In this document: in pieces, positions 26,301 through 34,915 of the stretch
Layout: every line of letters begins with the position of its first letter
Position numbering within the stretch: the stretch's first letter is position 1
The notes under the pieces: model-generated
What the model saw: only the letters and a program-made list of their open reading frames with translations
Database searches by the model: none
Told to the model about the DNA's origin: nothing
Assembly: GCA_013151645.1 (NCBI GenBank)
Contig: JAADHU010000023.1
Location: 1-57,731, forward strand
Source: Gammaproteobacteria bacterium
Lineage (GTDB): Bacteria; Pseudomonadota; Gammaproteobacteria; Steroidobacterales; Woeseiaceae
Length of the DNA stretch: 57,731 nt
Direction: 5' to 3'
Position numbers and translations under genes: made by a program

Positions 26301-29300
26301 GTGTTAAATAAAATCATCGACCTTGGTGTCGAAAACCGTCTGTTGGTGGTGCTGGCTTTGTGCGCTACCGTTGTTGGCGGCGCGCTGATCTTGCCCAATC
26401 TGAATCTCGACGCTTTTCCGGATGTGACCAATGTTCAGGTCCAGATCAATACAGAGGCACGTGGTCTTGCCGCGGAAGAGGTCGAGCAACTGATCACGTT
26501 TCCGATCGAGGCCGTGATGTACGCACTTCCCGATGTCGAGGAGGTGCGTTCGATCTCCAAAACGGGGCTCTCCGTGATCACGGTAGTGTTCAATGAAGGC
26601 ACCGATATTTACTTTGCCCGCCAGTTGGTGTTCGAACGCCTGCAAGCAGCGCGTGAACAGATACCCGCGGGCGTAGGCGTACCGGAAATGGGGCCAAACA
26701 CATCCGGCCTGGGGCAGGTTTACCAATACATTTTGCGCACCGACGATCCTGAGAAATACGATATTCTGACGTTACGCAGTTTGAATGACTGGGTTGTCAA
26801 GTTGCTGCTGATGCCGGTCGACGGTGTCACCGAGGTGCTGTCGTACGGTGGCGAGGTTCGCCAGTACCAGGTACAAGTCAATCCGGAACGGTTGCTAGCC
26901 TACGGCCTCAGTGTGGGCGAAATTTCAGCCGCCATCGAAGCCAACAACCGGAACGCCGGCGGTTGGTATCTTGATCGCGGCGCCGAGCAGTTGGTGATTC
27001 GAGGCGTGGGTTGGGTGCGCAGCGGCGACGACGGCTTGCGCGATATCGGCAACATTCCGTTGAAGGATGCCGATGGCGTCGTGGTACGGGTGCGGGACGC
27101 GGCATTCGTCACGTTCGGCCCGGAAATACGCCAGGGCGCCGTGACGATTACCCGTCGCGATGCCAACGGCAATCCCGAACCGCTGGGCGAAGTGGTGGCC
27201 GGAATTGTGCTCAAGCGCATGCAGGCCAATACCAAGGCTACGATTGACGGCGTCAAAGACCGCCTGCCCGCGATCCAGACGGCATTGCCCGAGGGCGTAA
27301 CGCTCGAGCCTTTTTACGATCAGGCCGATCTGGTCGACAAGGCCGTAACCACTGTCAGCAAGGCGCTGCTCGAAGCGTTCGTGCTGATCGTGATCGTGCT
27401 GATGTTATTCCTGATGAATTTTCGCGCCACCTTGCTGGTACTGATCTCGGTGCCGGTATCCATCGGCCTGGCGCTAATGGCCATGGCTTACTGGGGCGTA
27501 TCGGCCAACCTGATGTCCCTGGGCGGCCTCGCGATTGCCATTGGCATGATGGTCGATGGCTCTGTCGTCATGATGGAACACATTTTTTCTCATCTCACGA
27601 CGCCCGATGCTCGCCACAAACAACATGCGATCCAAGAGAGCGGCTCGGAGACACCCTATGATGCCGAGCACGACAGTGGCGGCATGCCGCTGCGGATACA
27701 AGTGGCGGCACGCGAAGTCGGGCGACCGGTTTTTTACGCCGTTCTGATTATCATGATCGTATTCGCCCCTCTATTTAGCCTGGAGGGCGTGGAAGGCAAG
27801 CTGTTTCAGCCCATGGCGATTTCCATCGTGCTCGCGATGATGGCCTCGCTTCTGGTGGCACTGATCGTGGTACCCGCGCTGGCGACCTATGCCTTCAAAA
27901 CCGGCGTAAAGGAGAAGGAGAGCCCGGTCATGCGACCGCTTGATGCGCTCTACCGACGCACGCTCGACAAGGCGCTGGACCGACGTCGGCTGGTCGTCGG
28001 CGTGGCGCTGGGGCTGTTCGTTGCCTCGCTGGCGCTGGTGCCGTTCCTGGGCACCGAGTTCGTTCCGGAGCTCGAAGAGGGCACTGTGAACGTTCGTGTC
28101 ACGCTGGCGCCCTCATCGAGCCTGGACACGGCACTGGGCGTGGCGGCGAAACTGGAGCGGGAAGTGATGACGTTTCCGGAAGTTATTTACGTCTCCAGTC
28201 GTATCGGTCGGCCGGAGTTGGGCGGCGATCCGGAGCCGGTCTCCAACGTCGAACTGTACATTGGACTGAAACCGGTGTCGGAGTGGACCAGCGCGCCGGA
28301 TCGCAAGGCATTGCAGACTCTGCTCGAAGAGAAAATGTCGATCCATCCCGGCTTGCTGTTCTCCTTTTCCCAGCCGATTGCCACGCGTGTTGACGAACTT
28401 CTTTCGGGCGTTAAGGCGCAGTTGGCCATTAAATTATTCGGTCCGGATCTGGACGGTTTGGCGCGCATAGGCAGTGAGATCGAAACGCTCGTCAAAGGCG
28501 TGGAAGGTACACGAGGCGTGGCTATGGAACAGATCGCCGGCGAAGCGCAGTTGGCGGTGCGGCCTGATCGCGACGCACTGGCCCGCTACGGCATTCCGGT
28601 TGACCAGGTCATGAAACTGGTCTCCGATGCCGTGGGTGGCGTGAGTGCGGGGCAGGTTATCCGTGGCAATGAGCGTTACGATATTTACGTTCGATACGCG
28701 CAGCAGGATCGTGACAGCGTCGATGCCATTCGTGCATTGATCCTGCAGGCACCGAGCGGTGCCTGGGTGCAGTTGGGCGATGTGGCCACGGTGGCCATCG
28801 AATCCGGCCCACCGCAGATTCGTCGTGACGATGTGCAGCGGCGCGTGGTCATTCAGTCCAATGTCGAAGGGCGGGATATGGGTGGTCTGGTGGCTGAACT
28901 GCAGCAACGCATCAACGATGAAATCGACCTGCCAACGGGTTATACGGTCGTCTTCGGCGGACAGTTCGAGAACCAGCAACGCGCACAGCAACGGCTCATG
29001 ATTGTTGTGCCTTTGTCGCTGGGACTGATATTCCTGTTGCTGTATTTCGCCTTCAGTTCAGTCGGGCAGGCACTGTTGATCATGATCAACGTACCGCTCG
29101 CGCTGATCGGCGGTATCGCGGCGCTGTTTTTCTCCGGCCAGTACCTGTCAGTACCGGGATCGATCGGTTTTATCGCGTTATTCGGCGTGGCGGTGCTTAA
29201 CGGCGTGGTCATGGTCAACGCGATCAATCGGCGCATGGAGGATGGCGTGGAAAGCAGGACGGCCGTTTTCGACGGTGCCTTGTCGCGATTGCGCCCGGTT

Positions 29301-29492
29301 CTGATGACGGCATCGATTGCGGCGCTCGGCCTTATTCCCATGCTGCTGGCAAGCGGTGTAGGTTCGGAAGTTCAGCGGCCACTGGCGACGGTGGTGGTTG
29401 GGGGGCTATTCTCCTCGACGCTGCTGACGCTCTTCGTCGTGCCGGTGTTGTACGGCGCGTTCTCGCGGGCAACGCTGAGTGATGCACAGTGA
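26301..29492 (+). CDS. czcA: Heavy-metal efflux RND transporter
   Basis: This 1063-residue inner-membrane pump is of the HME-RND class. Marks include NLNLDAFPDVTNVQVQINT at the first periplasmic loop, GMMVDGSVVMMEH in helix 4 (the acidic residue needed for proton flow), APLFSLEGVEGKLFQPM, and SIGFIALFGVAVLNGVVMV near helix 11. Length is normal. A His/Asp-rich cytoplasmic loop follows helix 4 (TPDARHKQHAIQESG onward). GGGAGATGAATC before GTG 26301 supports a GTG start. The metal is not certain: Zn/Cd/Co is likelier than Cu/Ag given the czc-type partners and the P-type ATPase that follows. Confidence 0.9.
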   Translation: MLNKIIDLGVENRLLVVLALCATVVGGALILPNLNLDAFPDVTNVQVQINTEARGLAAEEVEQLITFPIEAVMYALPDVEEVRSISKTGLSVITVVFNEGTDIYFARQLVFERLQAAREQIPAGVGVPEMGPNTSGLGQVYQYILRTDDPEKYDILTLRSLNDWVVKLLLMPVDGVTEVLSYGGEVRQYQVQVNPERLLAYGLSVGEISAAIEANNRNAGGWYLDRGAEQLVIRGVGWVRSGDDGLRDIGNIPLKDADGVVVRVRDAAFVTFGPEIRQGAVTITRRDANGNPEPLGEVVAGIVLKRMQANTKATIDGVKDRLPAIQTALPEGVTLEPFYDQADLVDKAVTTVSKALLEAFVLIVIVLMLFLMNFRATLLVLISVPVSIGLALMAMAYWGVSANLMSLGGLAIAIGMMVDGSVVMMEHIFSHLTTPDARHKQHAIQESGSETPYDAEHDSGGMPLRIQVAAREVGRPVFYAVLIIMIVFAPLFSLEGVEGKLFQPMAISIVLAMMASLLVALIVVPALATYAFKTGVKEKESPVMRPLDALYRRTLDKALDRRRLVVGVALGLFVASLALVPFLGTEFVPELEEGTVNVRVTLAPSSSLDTALGVAAKLEREVMTFPEVIYVSSRIGRPELGGDPEPVSNVELYIGLKPVSEWTSAPDRKALQTLLEEKMSIHPGLLFSFSQPIATRVDELLSGVKAQLAIKLFGPDLDGLARIGSEIETLVKGVEGTRGVAMEQIAGEAQLAVRPDRDALARYGIPVDQVMKLVSDAVGGVSAGQVIRGNERYDIYVRYAQQDRDSVDAIRALILQAPSGAWVQLGDVATVAIESGPPQIRRDDVQRRVVIQSNVEGRDMGGLVAELQQRINDEIDLPTGYTVVFGGQFENQQRAQQRLMIVVPLSLGLIFLLLYFAFSSVGQALLIMINVPLALIGGIAALFFSGQYLSVPGSIGFIALFGVAVLNGVVMVNAINRRMEDGVESRTAVFDGALSRLRPVLMTASIAALGLIPMLLASGVGSEVQRPLATVVVGGLFSSTLLTLFVVPVLYGAFSRATLSDAQ

Positions 29493-29579
29493 GTGCGCGA
29501 TCACGCTTGCGGCGAGCTTGGCGGGCGGCAGGGTGATGACGATTAAATAGCCATTCGCGTAAAACACGGTGGGCGGGAA

Positions 29580-32015
29580 ATGATCGAGAAAACACAACTT
29601 GATTTGCAGGTGCTTTTGCCTGACGTCGAGCAAGAGAGCGATGCGTGCTATCAAAGGCTTCGTGATCTGATCGAGGCAAAAGCCGGGGTGTCGGCGGCAC
29701 ATTTACTTGAACGTTCCGCCGACACGCCTTCGCAGTTATGCGTTCACGTGGATCCGGCGGTTTGTAGTGTGCAGGAGTTACGGCAGTTTGCCCGTCGGGC
29801 AGGTGCCAAATTGCAGGCGAACTACGGTCACCTCGTGATCGATCTCGCGCCGATGCCGGCCGCGCGGGCGCAGCGCATCCAGGCTCAGCTGGGCGTCATT
29901 CCCGGCGTCCTGGAGGCCAGCGTATCAGCGGATGGTCTGGCGCGGCTTGAGTTCGATCGCGACGCGATTGAGGCACCCCGGTTACGTGAAAAACTGGCTG
30001 AGCTGGCAGGTGGCGCCGCGGACCACACAGAAACCGAGCACGCGCACGGTGGGGTTTTCGGTGAAAAGACGGAGATCATTTTCATCGGCCTGTGCGGTCT
30101 CATCCTTCTGCCTGCCTGGCTGCTGGAGGCATTTTCTGATGCCCCCGGGTGGCTGACGCAGTCGCTGCTGGTCATCGCATTCGGCCTGGGTGGCTGGTTC
30201 ACTTTCCGTGAAGCCATTGAAAACCTGCGCGCTCGCCGTTTTGAAATCGATACACTGATGCTGGTCGCGGCGGTTGGTGCCGCGATTCTTGGCGAGTGGG
30301 CGGAAGGTACGTTGCTCCTGTTTCTCTTCGGACTGGGCCATGCGCTGGAGGCCTACGCCATGGGCAGGGCCAAACGTGCCATCGAGGCATTGGCCGAACT
30401 TGCCCCCAAAACTGCCAGCGTCATTCGTGACGGCGAAATCAGTGAAGTCCCGGTCGAGGCGCTCGTCGTCGGCGATATTGTCATTGTTCGGCCCAATCAG
30501 CGGCTGCCGGCCGATGGATTCGTCGTCAAAGGTCAAAGCAGCATCAACCAGGCGCCAATCACCGGAGAAAGTGTGCCGGTGGACAAGCAACCGGTCGCGG
30601 ACATTGCCGGCGCCGCAAGCAGTCTGGATGCCGTCGATGCGTCAAATCGCGTCTACGCGGGTTCGGTCAATGGCAGCGGCGCACTGGAGATTTATGTCGC
30701 TCGTGCGAGCGCCGATTCAACGTTGTCGCGTGTGGTCAGCATGGTGCGTGAAGCGCAAACCAACCAATCGCCAACACAGCAGTTTACCGACCGGTTTGAA
30801 CGCATCTTTACACCCTCAGTCTTCCTGGGGGCGATATTGGTCCTGTTGGTCGGCCTGGTCATCGATGCGGAGATTAGCACCAGCGTCTATCGTACGCTCG
30901 CGCTGTTGGTCGCGGCGAGTCCCTGTGCTCTGGCCATTGCGACGCCCAGCGCGGTTCTCAGCGGCGTCGCGCGCGCGGCGCGCGGCGGTGTACTGATCAA
31001 AGGCGGCGGACCGCTGGAAAACCTGGGTCGGTTGCGTGCAATTGCCTTCGACAAGACCGGTACCCTGACCGAAGGCAAGCCGCGCCTCACCGATGTTATT
31101 GCTTATGGCGATGCGGAAGATAACGAGTTGCTCCGCGTGGCGGTTGCGGTGGAGTCGTTGAGCGACCATCCGCTGGCGGCAGCCGTCGTCAAAGGCGCGA
31201 CAAAACGCGTACCCGACCTTGAGCGACTTGAGGCTTCGGAGCTTCGCAGCATTATCGGTCGAGGTGTACAGGCGACAGTTGAAGGATTGCAGACCTACAT
31301 CGGCAAGGACGATCTGTTCAATGAAATAGAAGGGCCGCCGCTGCCCGATGATCTGCACGCGCTTAGCAAACAACTCGAAGCCACTGGACGCACGACAATG
31401 CTGGTTCGACAGGGAACGCGTTATCTCGGTGTGATCGGCCTGATGGACACGCCGCGACCTGCAGCGGCCGCGGTGATCGCACAGCTTCACAAGCTCGGTA
31501 TCCGTCGCATGCTCATGATTTCCGGTGACAACCAGATGGTCGCCGATGCCGTCGCGAAAGAAATCGGACTCGATGAGGCACGCGGCGACCTGATGCCGGA
31601 AGACAAGGTCGAGACTATTCGACAGCTGCGACAGGAAGCCCCGGTGGCGATGGTCGGCGACGGCGTCAACGATGCCCCGGCGATGGCCAACGCGACAGTG
31701 GGTATCGCGATGGGAGCGGCCGGCTCGGATGTAGCACTGGAGACGGCCGACGTGGCGCTGATGTCGGACGAGTTACGTCACCTGCCATTCGCCGTCGGAC
31801 TCAGTCGTGCAAGCAGCCGCATCATTCGGCAAAACCTGTGGTTCAGTCTCGGCATGGTGGCCATTCTGGTACCGTCTACGCTGTTCGGCCTGAGCATCGG
31901 CGCGGCGGTCCTGATGCACGAAGGCTCAACGGTGCTCGTTGTTATCAACGCATTGCGTCTGCTGGCCTACCGCGCGCCGGTCCTGCCGGATGATTCTTCC
32001 GCCAGCGGCCGCTGA
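29580..32015 (+). CDS. zntA: Heavy-metal P1B-type ATPase, Zn/Cd class
   Basis: This 811-residue transporter has the SPC membrane metal site (LLVAASPCALAIATP, about 446), the phosphorylated Asp in AFDKTGTLTEGKP (about 490), ITGESVPVDK in the actuator domain, and MVGDGVNDAPAMANA in the hinge. The last helix carries HEGSTVLVVINALRLL, the P1B-2 (Zn/Cd/Pb) signature. The N-terminal 150 residues look like two degenerate metal-binding folds without any CxxC, followed by a short His-containing linker (ETEHAHGG). It follows czcA by 87 bases. ATPase and RND pump would export metal from cytoplasm and periplasm in series. Confidence 0.88.
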   Translation: MIEKTQLDLQVLLPDVEQESDACYQRLRDLIEAKAGVSAAHLLERSADTPSQLCVHVDPAVCSVQELRQFARRAGAKLQANYGHLVIDLAPMPAARAQRIQAQLGVIPGVLEASVSADGLARLEFDRDAIEAPRLREKLAELAGGAADHTETEHAHGGVFGEKTEIIFIGLCGLILLPAWLLEAFSDAPGWLTQSLLVIAFGLGGWFTFREAIENLRARRFEIDTLMLVAAVGAAILGEWAEGTLLLFLFGLGHALEAYAMGRAKRAIEALAELAPKTASVIRDGEISEVPVEALVVGDIVIVRPNQRLPADGFVVKGQSSINQAPITGESVPVDKQPVADIAGAASSLDAVDASNRVYAGSVNGSGALEIYVARASADSTLSRVVSMVREAQTNQSPTQQFTDRFERIFTPSVFLGAILVLLVGLVIDAEISTSVYRTLALLVAASPCALAIATPSAVLSGVARAARGGVLIKGGGPLENLGRLRAIAFDKTGTLTEGKPRLTDVIAYGDAEDNELLRVAVAVESLSDHPLAAAVVKGATKRVPDLERLEASELRSIIGRGVQATVEGLQTYIGKDDLFNEIEGPPLPDDLHALSKQLEATGRTTMLVRQGTRYLGVIGLMDTPRPAAAAVIAQLHKLGIRRMLMISGDNQMVADAVAKEIGLDEARGDLMPEDKVETIRQLRQEAPVAMVGDGVNDAPAMANATVGIAMGAAGSDVALETADVALMSDELRHLPFAVGLSRASSRIIRQNLWFSLGMVAILVPSTLFGLSIGAAVLMHEGSTVLVVINALRLLAYRAPVLPDDSSASGR

Positions 32016-32118
32016 CATCCCCGGGCAGGTTGCCGGGCACGACCGAGTAAACAGCCGAAAAGTCATGCAAACCGGCGTAAGGTTTCGTACCATGCGGGAC
32101 TTCTACGAACAATGCGCG

Positions 32119-32205
32119 GCCCGGGTGGCGGAATTGGTAGACGCTACGGACTTAAAATCCGTTGCCCGAAAGGGCGTGCCGGTTCGATTCCGGCTCCGGG
32201 CACCA
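32119..32205 (+). tRNA. tRNA-Leu (anticodon UAA)
   Basis: An 87-base tRNA folds with acceptor stem GCCCGGG/TCCGGGC, D-arm with AATTGGTAGACGC, and anticodon stem ACGGA/TCCGT around the loop CTTAAAA, giving anticodon TAA. A long variable arm (GCCCGAAAGGGC) is typical of leucine tRNA, and the T-arm loop is TTCGATTC. The CCA end is encoded. It lies about 20 bases before a duplicated segment, so it marks the edge of the islet at 32.2-34.2 kb. Confidence 0.95.
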
Positions 32206-32226
32206 AATCCGCCCAATACTGTCAAA

Positions 32227-32445
32227 AAAGTCACCTCCCCTGGAGGCGGATTTATCTTAAGTCCCTACTGTTGTTCTGCTGACCCACGTACCACGAGTTA
32301 AACGGCATCCCCAAGAACACCAAAGGAAGCGCGAGACATGGCAACTCCAAAATACGATTCGCCGCTTGAAGAGAGGAGCAACGTGTCGCTTCACGCAGTC
32401 GGTCTCGTTCTAAGCGTCAAAGCCCTGGTACTCCTGTTGAAACAG
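32227..32445 (+). repeat. Left copy of a diverged direct repeat (hlyIII leader plus 5' end)
   Basis: This segment corresponds base for base to 34112-34330, 1885 bases away. The first 114 bases differ at about 12 positions by my count; the coding part differs at about 28 of 108. A short stem, CCTCC-CCT-GGAGG, lies near the start; in the right copy it is CCTC-CATTT-GAGG. The similarity fades after the codon for the 36th residue of the gene remnant. Confidence 0.85.
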
Positions 32446-32457
32446 AATTGGCCGTGA
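32338..32457 (+). pseudogene. Remnant of a hemolysin III gene, 5' end only
   Basis: ATG 32338 opens a 39-codon frame beginning MATPKYDSPLEERSNVSLHA, which aligns with the start of the intact hemolysin III gene at 34223 (MQTPNYYSPLEERINVSSHA). After about 36 residues the similarity ends, and TGA 32455-32457 follows. GGAAG sits about 8 bases upstream, as in the intact gene, so a short peptide could still be made. The remainder of the gene is missing; the islet genes follow directly. Confidence 0.82.
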
Positions 32458-33335
32458 GCCGTTTAATCGGTTCGATCCCCTTTTCCCTGAAAAGGCGACT
32501 AGGAATATTGTTACTGGCGGCTTTTCTACCAATACCCAAAATAGCGATCGCTCAAGTAGAACAGCTACTCACGCCCGTAACCGGGCAAGAAGAACTCGCC
32601 GCAATTCGTTCTCACAACAGCTACTTTCTGAAGAAGCATTTATATTCGGCCAAATACTCTCGGATTGTAAAAGTCAACACAGGCGTCTTATTGTCCGAGG
32701 AGCCGTTTGAAATACCTCTATTCAACAATGAATCGTTATCGCTTGTGGCGCTAAAGGTCGACGTTCATGGAGACGGGAATATTGTCAATTGGCAGGGGAC
32801 TGTAGCCGATCCTTACCTGTCTGTTGGCGAACTGCAAAGTCAGGTGGGATCAGTGAAAACAGCCTCCCTGATTCACGATTCAATGTTTGGAATCGTGATA
32901 TCGGCCCTCTTATATCAGCAAGATCCCGAAACTGGAATTAGCATTCGAGTCCCTTCTCCAAATACCGCCCCAAAGGCATTACTTCGACAAGTATCGCTTC
33001 CTAGAGAATTACCGACGTTTTACGGGGCTGGCGCTTATTTTCGAGGTGCCAATAGAAAAAAATCGTACAAACTGATTGCCCTGCCTTTCGGCGGAGACTC
33101 ACATTTATTGATTGAAGTTGATCCTAAGAAACTTGTGCCCGCTCGAGAATACGCTGCATCAGATAACTCCGTTTTGGCCAGGCGGAGCAGGGCGGCGAGG
33201 GAGTTTCGTGAATCATTGGGTCCGGACCCTAGACTCGAGATATTTCGTGCACTTAGCGCGGCTCGGGCAGCTGAAGTAGATAAGTCCGATTTGGCCAGGC
33301 GGAACAGGGCGGCGGGCGAGGCTCCTAAAGAATAA
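32448..33335 (+). CDS. Secreted hypothetical protein in the islet
   Basis: This is a 295-residue protein from TTG 32448, or 293 from GTG 32454. A signal peptide around LGILLLAAFLPIPKIAIAQ is clear. The middle has beta-rich segments (FEIPLFNNESLSLVALKVDV, VNWQGTVADPYLSVGEL) that recall the prodomain-like modules of secreted metalloproteases, but no HExxH is present, so I do not name a function. The last 60 residues contain LARRSRAAREF and LARRNRAAGEA, products of a 42-bp duplication at 33162 and 33279. Base composition is lower in GC than that of its neighbours, consistent with transfer. Confidence 0.6.
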   Translation: MAVSRLIGSIPFSLKRRLGILLLAAFLPIPKIAIAQVEQLLTPVTGQEELAAIRSHNSYFLKKHLYSAKYSRIVKVNTGVLLSEEPFEIPLFNNESLSLVALKVDVHGDGNIVNWQGTVADPYLSVGELQSQVGSVKTASLIHDSMFGIVISALLYQQDPETGISIRVPSPNTAPKALLRQVSLPRELPTFYGAGAYFRGANRKKSYKLIALPFGGDSHLLIEVDPKKLVPAREYAASDNSVLARRSRAAREFRESLGPDPRLEIFRALSAARAAEVDKSDLARRNRAAGEAPKE

Positions 33336-33493
33336 GGTCGCAGCATCGTCCTGAGCGTCGGCGGCTCTCCTCCATTCAAGCATCGCTGTTGCCGAAATGG
33401 CGCCCTGGACAACGATCTGACCATTCATGTGCTAGATCTTCACAGATATTGGCGCGACTATTACAAGGCAGATCTATGAGGTTCAACTGGATC

Positions 33494-33518
33494 GCATAAT
33501 TATTATGAACTATTATGC
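33494..33518. promoter_or_regulatory. Inverted repeat upstream of parD, probable autorepression site
   Basis: GCATAAT (33494-33500) and ATTATGC (33512-33518) form 7-bp inverted arms with an 11-base spacer, 27 bases before the antitoxin start. The stretch is AT-rich and includes TATTAT, a possible -10 box. ParD antitoxins bind such palindromes in their own promoter; the assignment rests on position and symmetry. Confidence 0.55.
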
Positions 33519-33544
33519 AATATGTATTGCTAGGAGATCACTAT

Positions 33545-33790
33545 ATGGCTACCGAACGACTTACCGTTTCTCTTGCCCCGGAATTACGGCACTGGATAGA
33601 CACGGCCATCGAGTCGGGCGGGTATTCAAGTGCGAGCGATTTTGTTGCAACCCTGGTGCGCAACCATCGACGCGGTGAACAGTTGGACCATTTGCTTAGA
33701 GAGGGGCTCGAGAGGGGCCAATCAAGCAAGCCGGGCAAAACCTATTGGTCTGATAAAAAGGAGGCTCTGACAGCACGATCAACCACGTGA
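33545..33790 (+). CDS. parD: ParD-like antitoxin, ribbon-helix-helix
   Basis: This 81-residue protein starts MATERLTVSLAPELRHWIDT, a ribbon-helix-helix DNA-binding domain (about 3-45, with SASDFVATLVRNH), followed by a flexible charged tail that would wrap the toxin. AGGAGA 8-13 bases upstream supports ATG 33545. The gene overlaps the toxin start by GTGA. It should neutralise ParE and repress the operon through the palindrome at 33494-33518. Confidence 0.88.
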   Translation: MATERLTVSLAPELRHWIDTAIESGGYSSASDFVATLVRNHRRGEQLDHLLREGLERGQSSKPGKTYWSDKKEALTARSTT

Positions 33791-34098
33791 AAAGAAACCG
33801 GTATCAAATCCGGCCCCTGGCGGAAGCCGATCTCGATGGACACGCTCATAATATCGCAAGCGATAATCTCGAGGCGGGCTTGCGATTGTATGATCTCGCT
33901 GAAGAAACCTATCAGATGCTGGCTGGGATGCCTTACATGGGCGGCATTTACAACACCAACAAAGCCGAGCTTATGGGAATACGTTATGTACCCATCAAGG
34001 GATTTTCGCGTTATCTTGTCTTTTATAAGCCCATTGATAATGGCGTAGAAATAATTCGCGTCCTACACGCGCGAATGGACAAGGATAGCTGGCTTTGA
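33787..34098 (+). CDS. parE: ParE-like toxin, RelE/ParE superfamily
   Basis: This 103-residue protein has the family fold: YQIRPLAEADLDGHAHNIA at the N-terminus, a helical pair (ARLYDLAEETYQMLAGMPYM-like), then MGIRYVPIKGFSRYLVFYK and the final IIRVLHARMDKDSWL strand. ParE toxins inhibit DNA gyrase. GTG 33787 lies inside the stop of parD, the usual translational coupling. The pair is the only recognisable function of the islet and could stabilise it. Confidence 0.87.
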   Translation: MKRNRYQIRPLAEADLDGHAHNIASDNLEAGLRLYDLAEETYQMLAGMPYMGGIYNTNKAELMGIRYVPIKGFSRYLVFYKPIDNGVEIIRVLHARMDKDSWL

Positions 34099-34111
34099 CT
34101 TTTTCAAAACT

Positions 34112-34330
34112 AAAGTCACCTCCATTTGAGGCGGATTTATACTAAGTCCCTACTGTTGTTCTGCTGTCCCGCGTACCACGAGTTAAGCGGCATCCCCAAG
34201 AACACCTACGGAAGTGCGAAACATGCAAACCCCAAACTACTATTCGCCGCTTGAGGAGAGAATAAACGTCTCGTCTCACGCCATCGGTCTTGTACTGAGT
34301 GTCGTCGCCCTGGTGTTCCTGATAAAGCGC
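34112..34330 (+). repeat. Right copy of the diverged direct repeat (hlyIII leader plus 5' end)
   Basis: This is the partner of 32227-32445. The leader contains AGTCCCTACTGTTGTTCTGC, identical in both copies, and the GGAAG ribosome-binding site of the intact gene. The upstream part is better conserved between copies than the coding part, the opposite of the usual pattern. Confidence 0.85.
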
Positions 34331-34876
34331 GCCGTCGAGTACGGCAGCACCCAGCACGTCGTCAGCTTCGGTATATTCGGTGCCAGCCTGATCATGCTGT
34401 ACGCAGCCTCGGTCGCTTACCACAGCGCGAAATCACCGGCTCTCCGCGGCCGGTTACGAGTTCTGGACCACGCGGCAATCTATGTGCTTATCGCGGGAAC
34501 CTATACACCTTTCACGCTGATAACGTTGGCCGGGACGACCGGCTGGGTCCTTTTCTCGGTCGCCTGGGGAATGGCGCTTGCAGGAATCATTCTGAAACTT
34601 TTCTTCACCGGTCGATACAACCTGCTTTCGACGCTGATGTACGTACTGATGGGCTGGATCATTGTTTTCGCCATCAAGCCGCTGGCCGACAGCCTGTCAC
34701 GAGACGGTTTGCTGTGGCTGTTGGCGGGCGGACTTGCCTATACCATTGGTGCCGGAACGTACGCCTTGAAAAGCGTCAAGATGAATCACGCGATATTTCA
34801 CGTCTGCGTGCTCGCTGGCAGTGCTTGCCACGTAGTGGCCGTTCTTTTTTACGTCCTGCCGAACCGCCCGGTTTAG
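34223..34876 (+). CDS. Hemolysin III/PAQR family membrane protein
   Basis: This 217-residue, seven-helix membrane protein has the family marks ERINVSSHAIGLVLS, the conserved Ser/His segment AASVAYHSAKSP, the aromatic DHAAIYVLIAGTYTPFTL, and the C-terminal His in FHVCVLAGSACHVVAV. These His and Asp residues form a zinc site in PAQR proteins, which are thought to be ceramidase-like hydrolases or sensors; a hemolytic role is doubtful. ATG 34223 has GGAAG upstream. It probably followed tRNA-Leu directly before the islet was added. Confidence 0.87.
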   Translation: MQTPNYYSPLEERINVSSHAIGLVLSVVALVFLIKRAVEYGSTQHVVSFGIFGASLIMLYAASVAYHSAKSPALRGRLRVLDHAAIYVLIAGTYTPFTLITLAGTTGWVLFSVAWGMALAGIILKLFFTGRYNLLSTLMYVLMGWIIVFAIKPLADSLSRDGLLWLLAGGLAYTIGAGTYALKSVKMNHAIFHVCVLAGSACHVVAVLFYVLPNRPV

Positions 34877-34915
34877 CAAACCCGTTACGTGAAGCAGAGC
34901 GATTCTGACGTCCGA

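Noticed and set aside
32119-34222. Integration site with a duplicated tRNA 3' end
   Set aside because: The repeat begins about 20 bases after the tRNA, and the right copy carries no tRNA sequence, so a classical tRNA attachment site is not supported.
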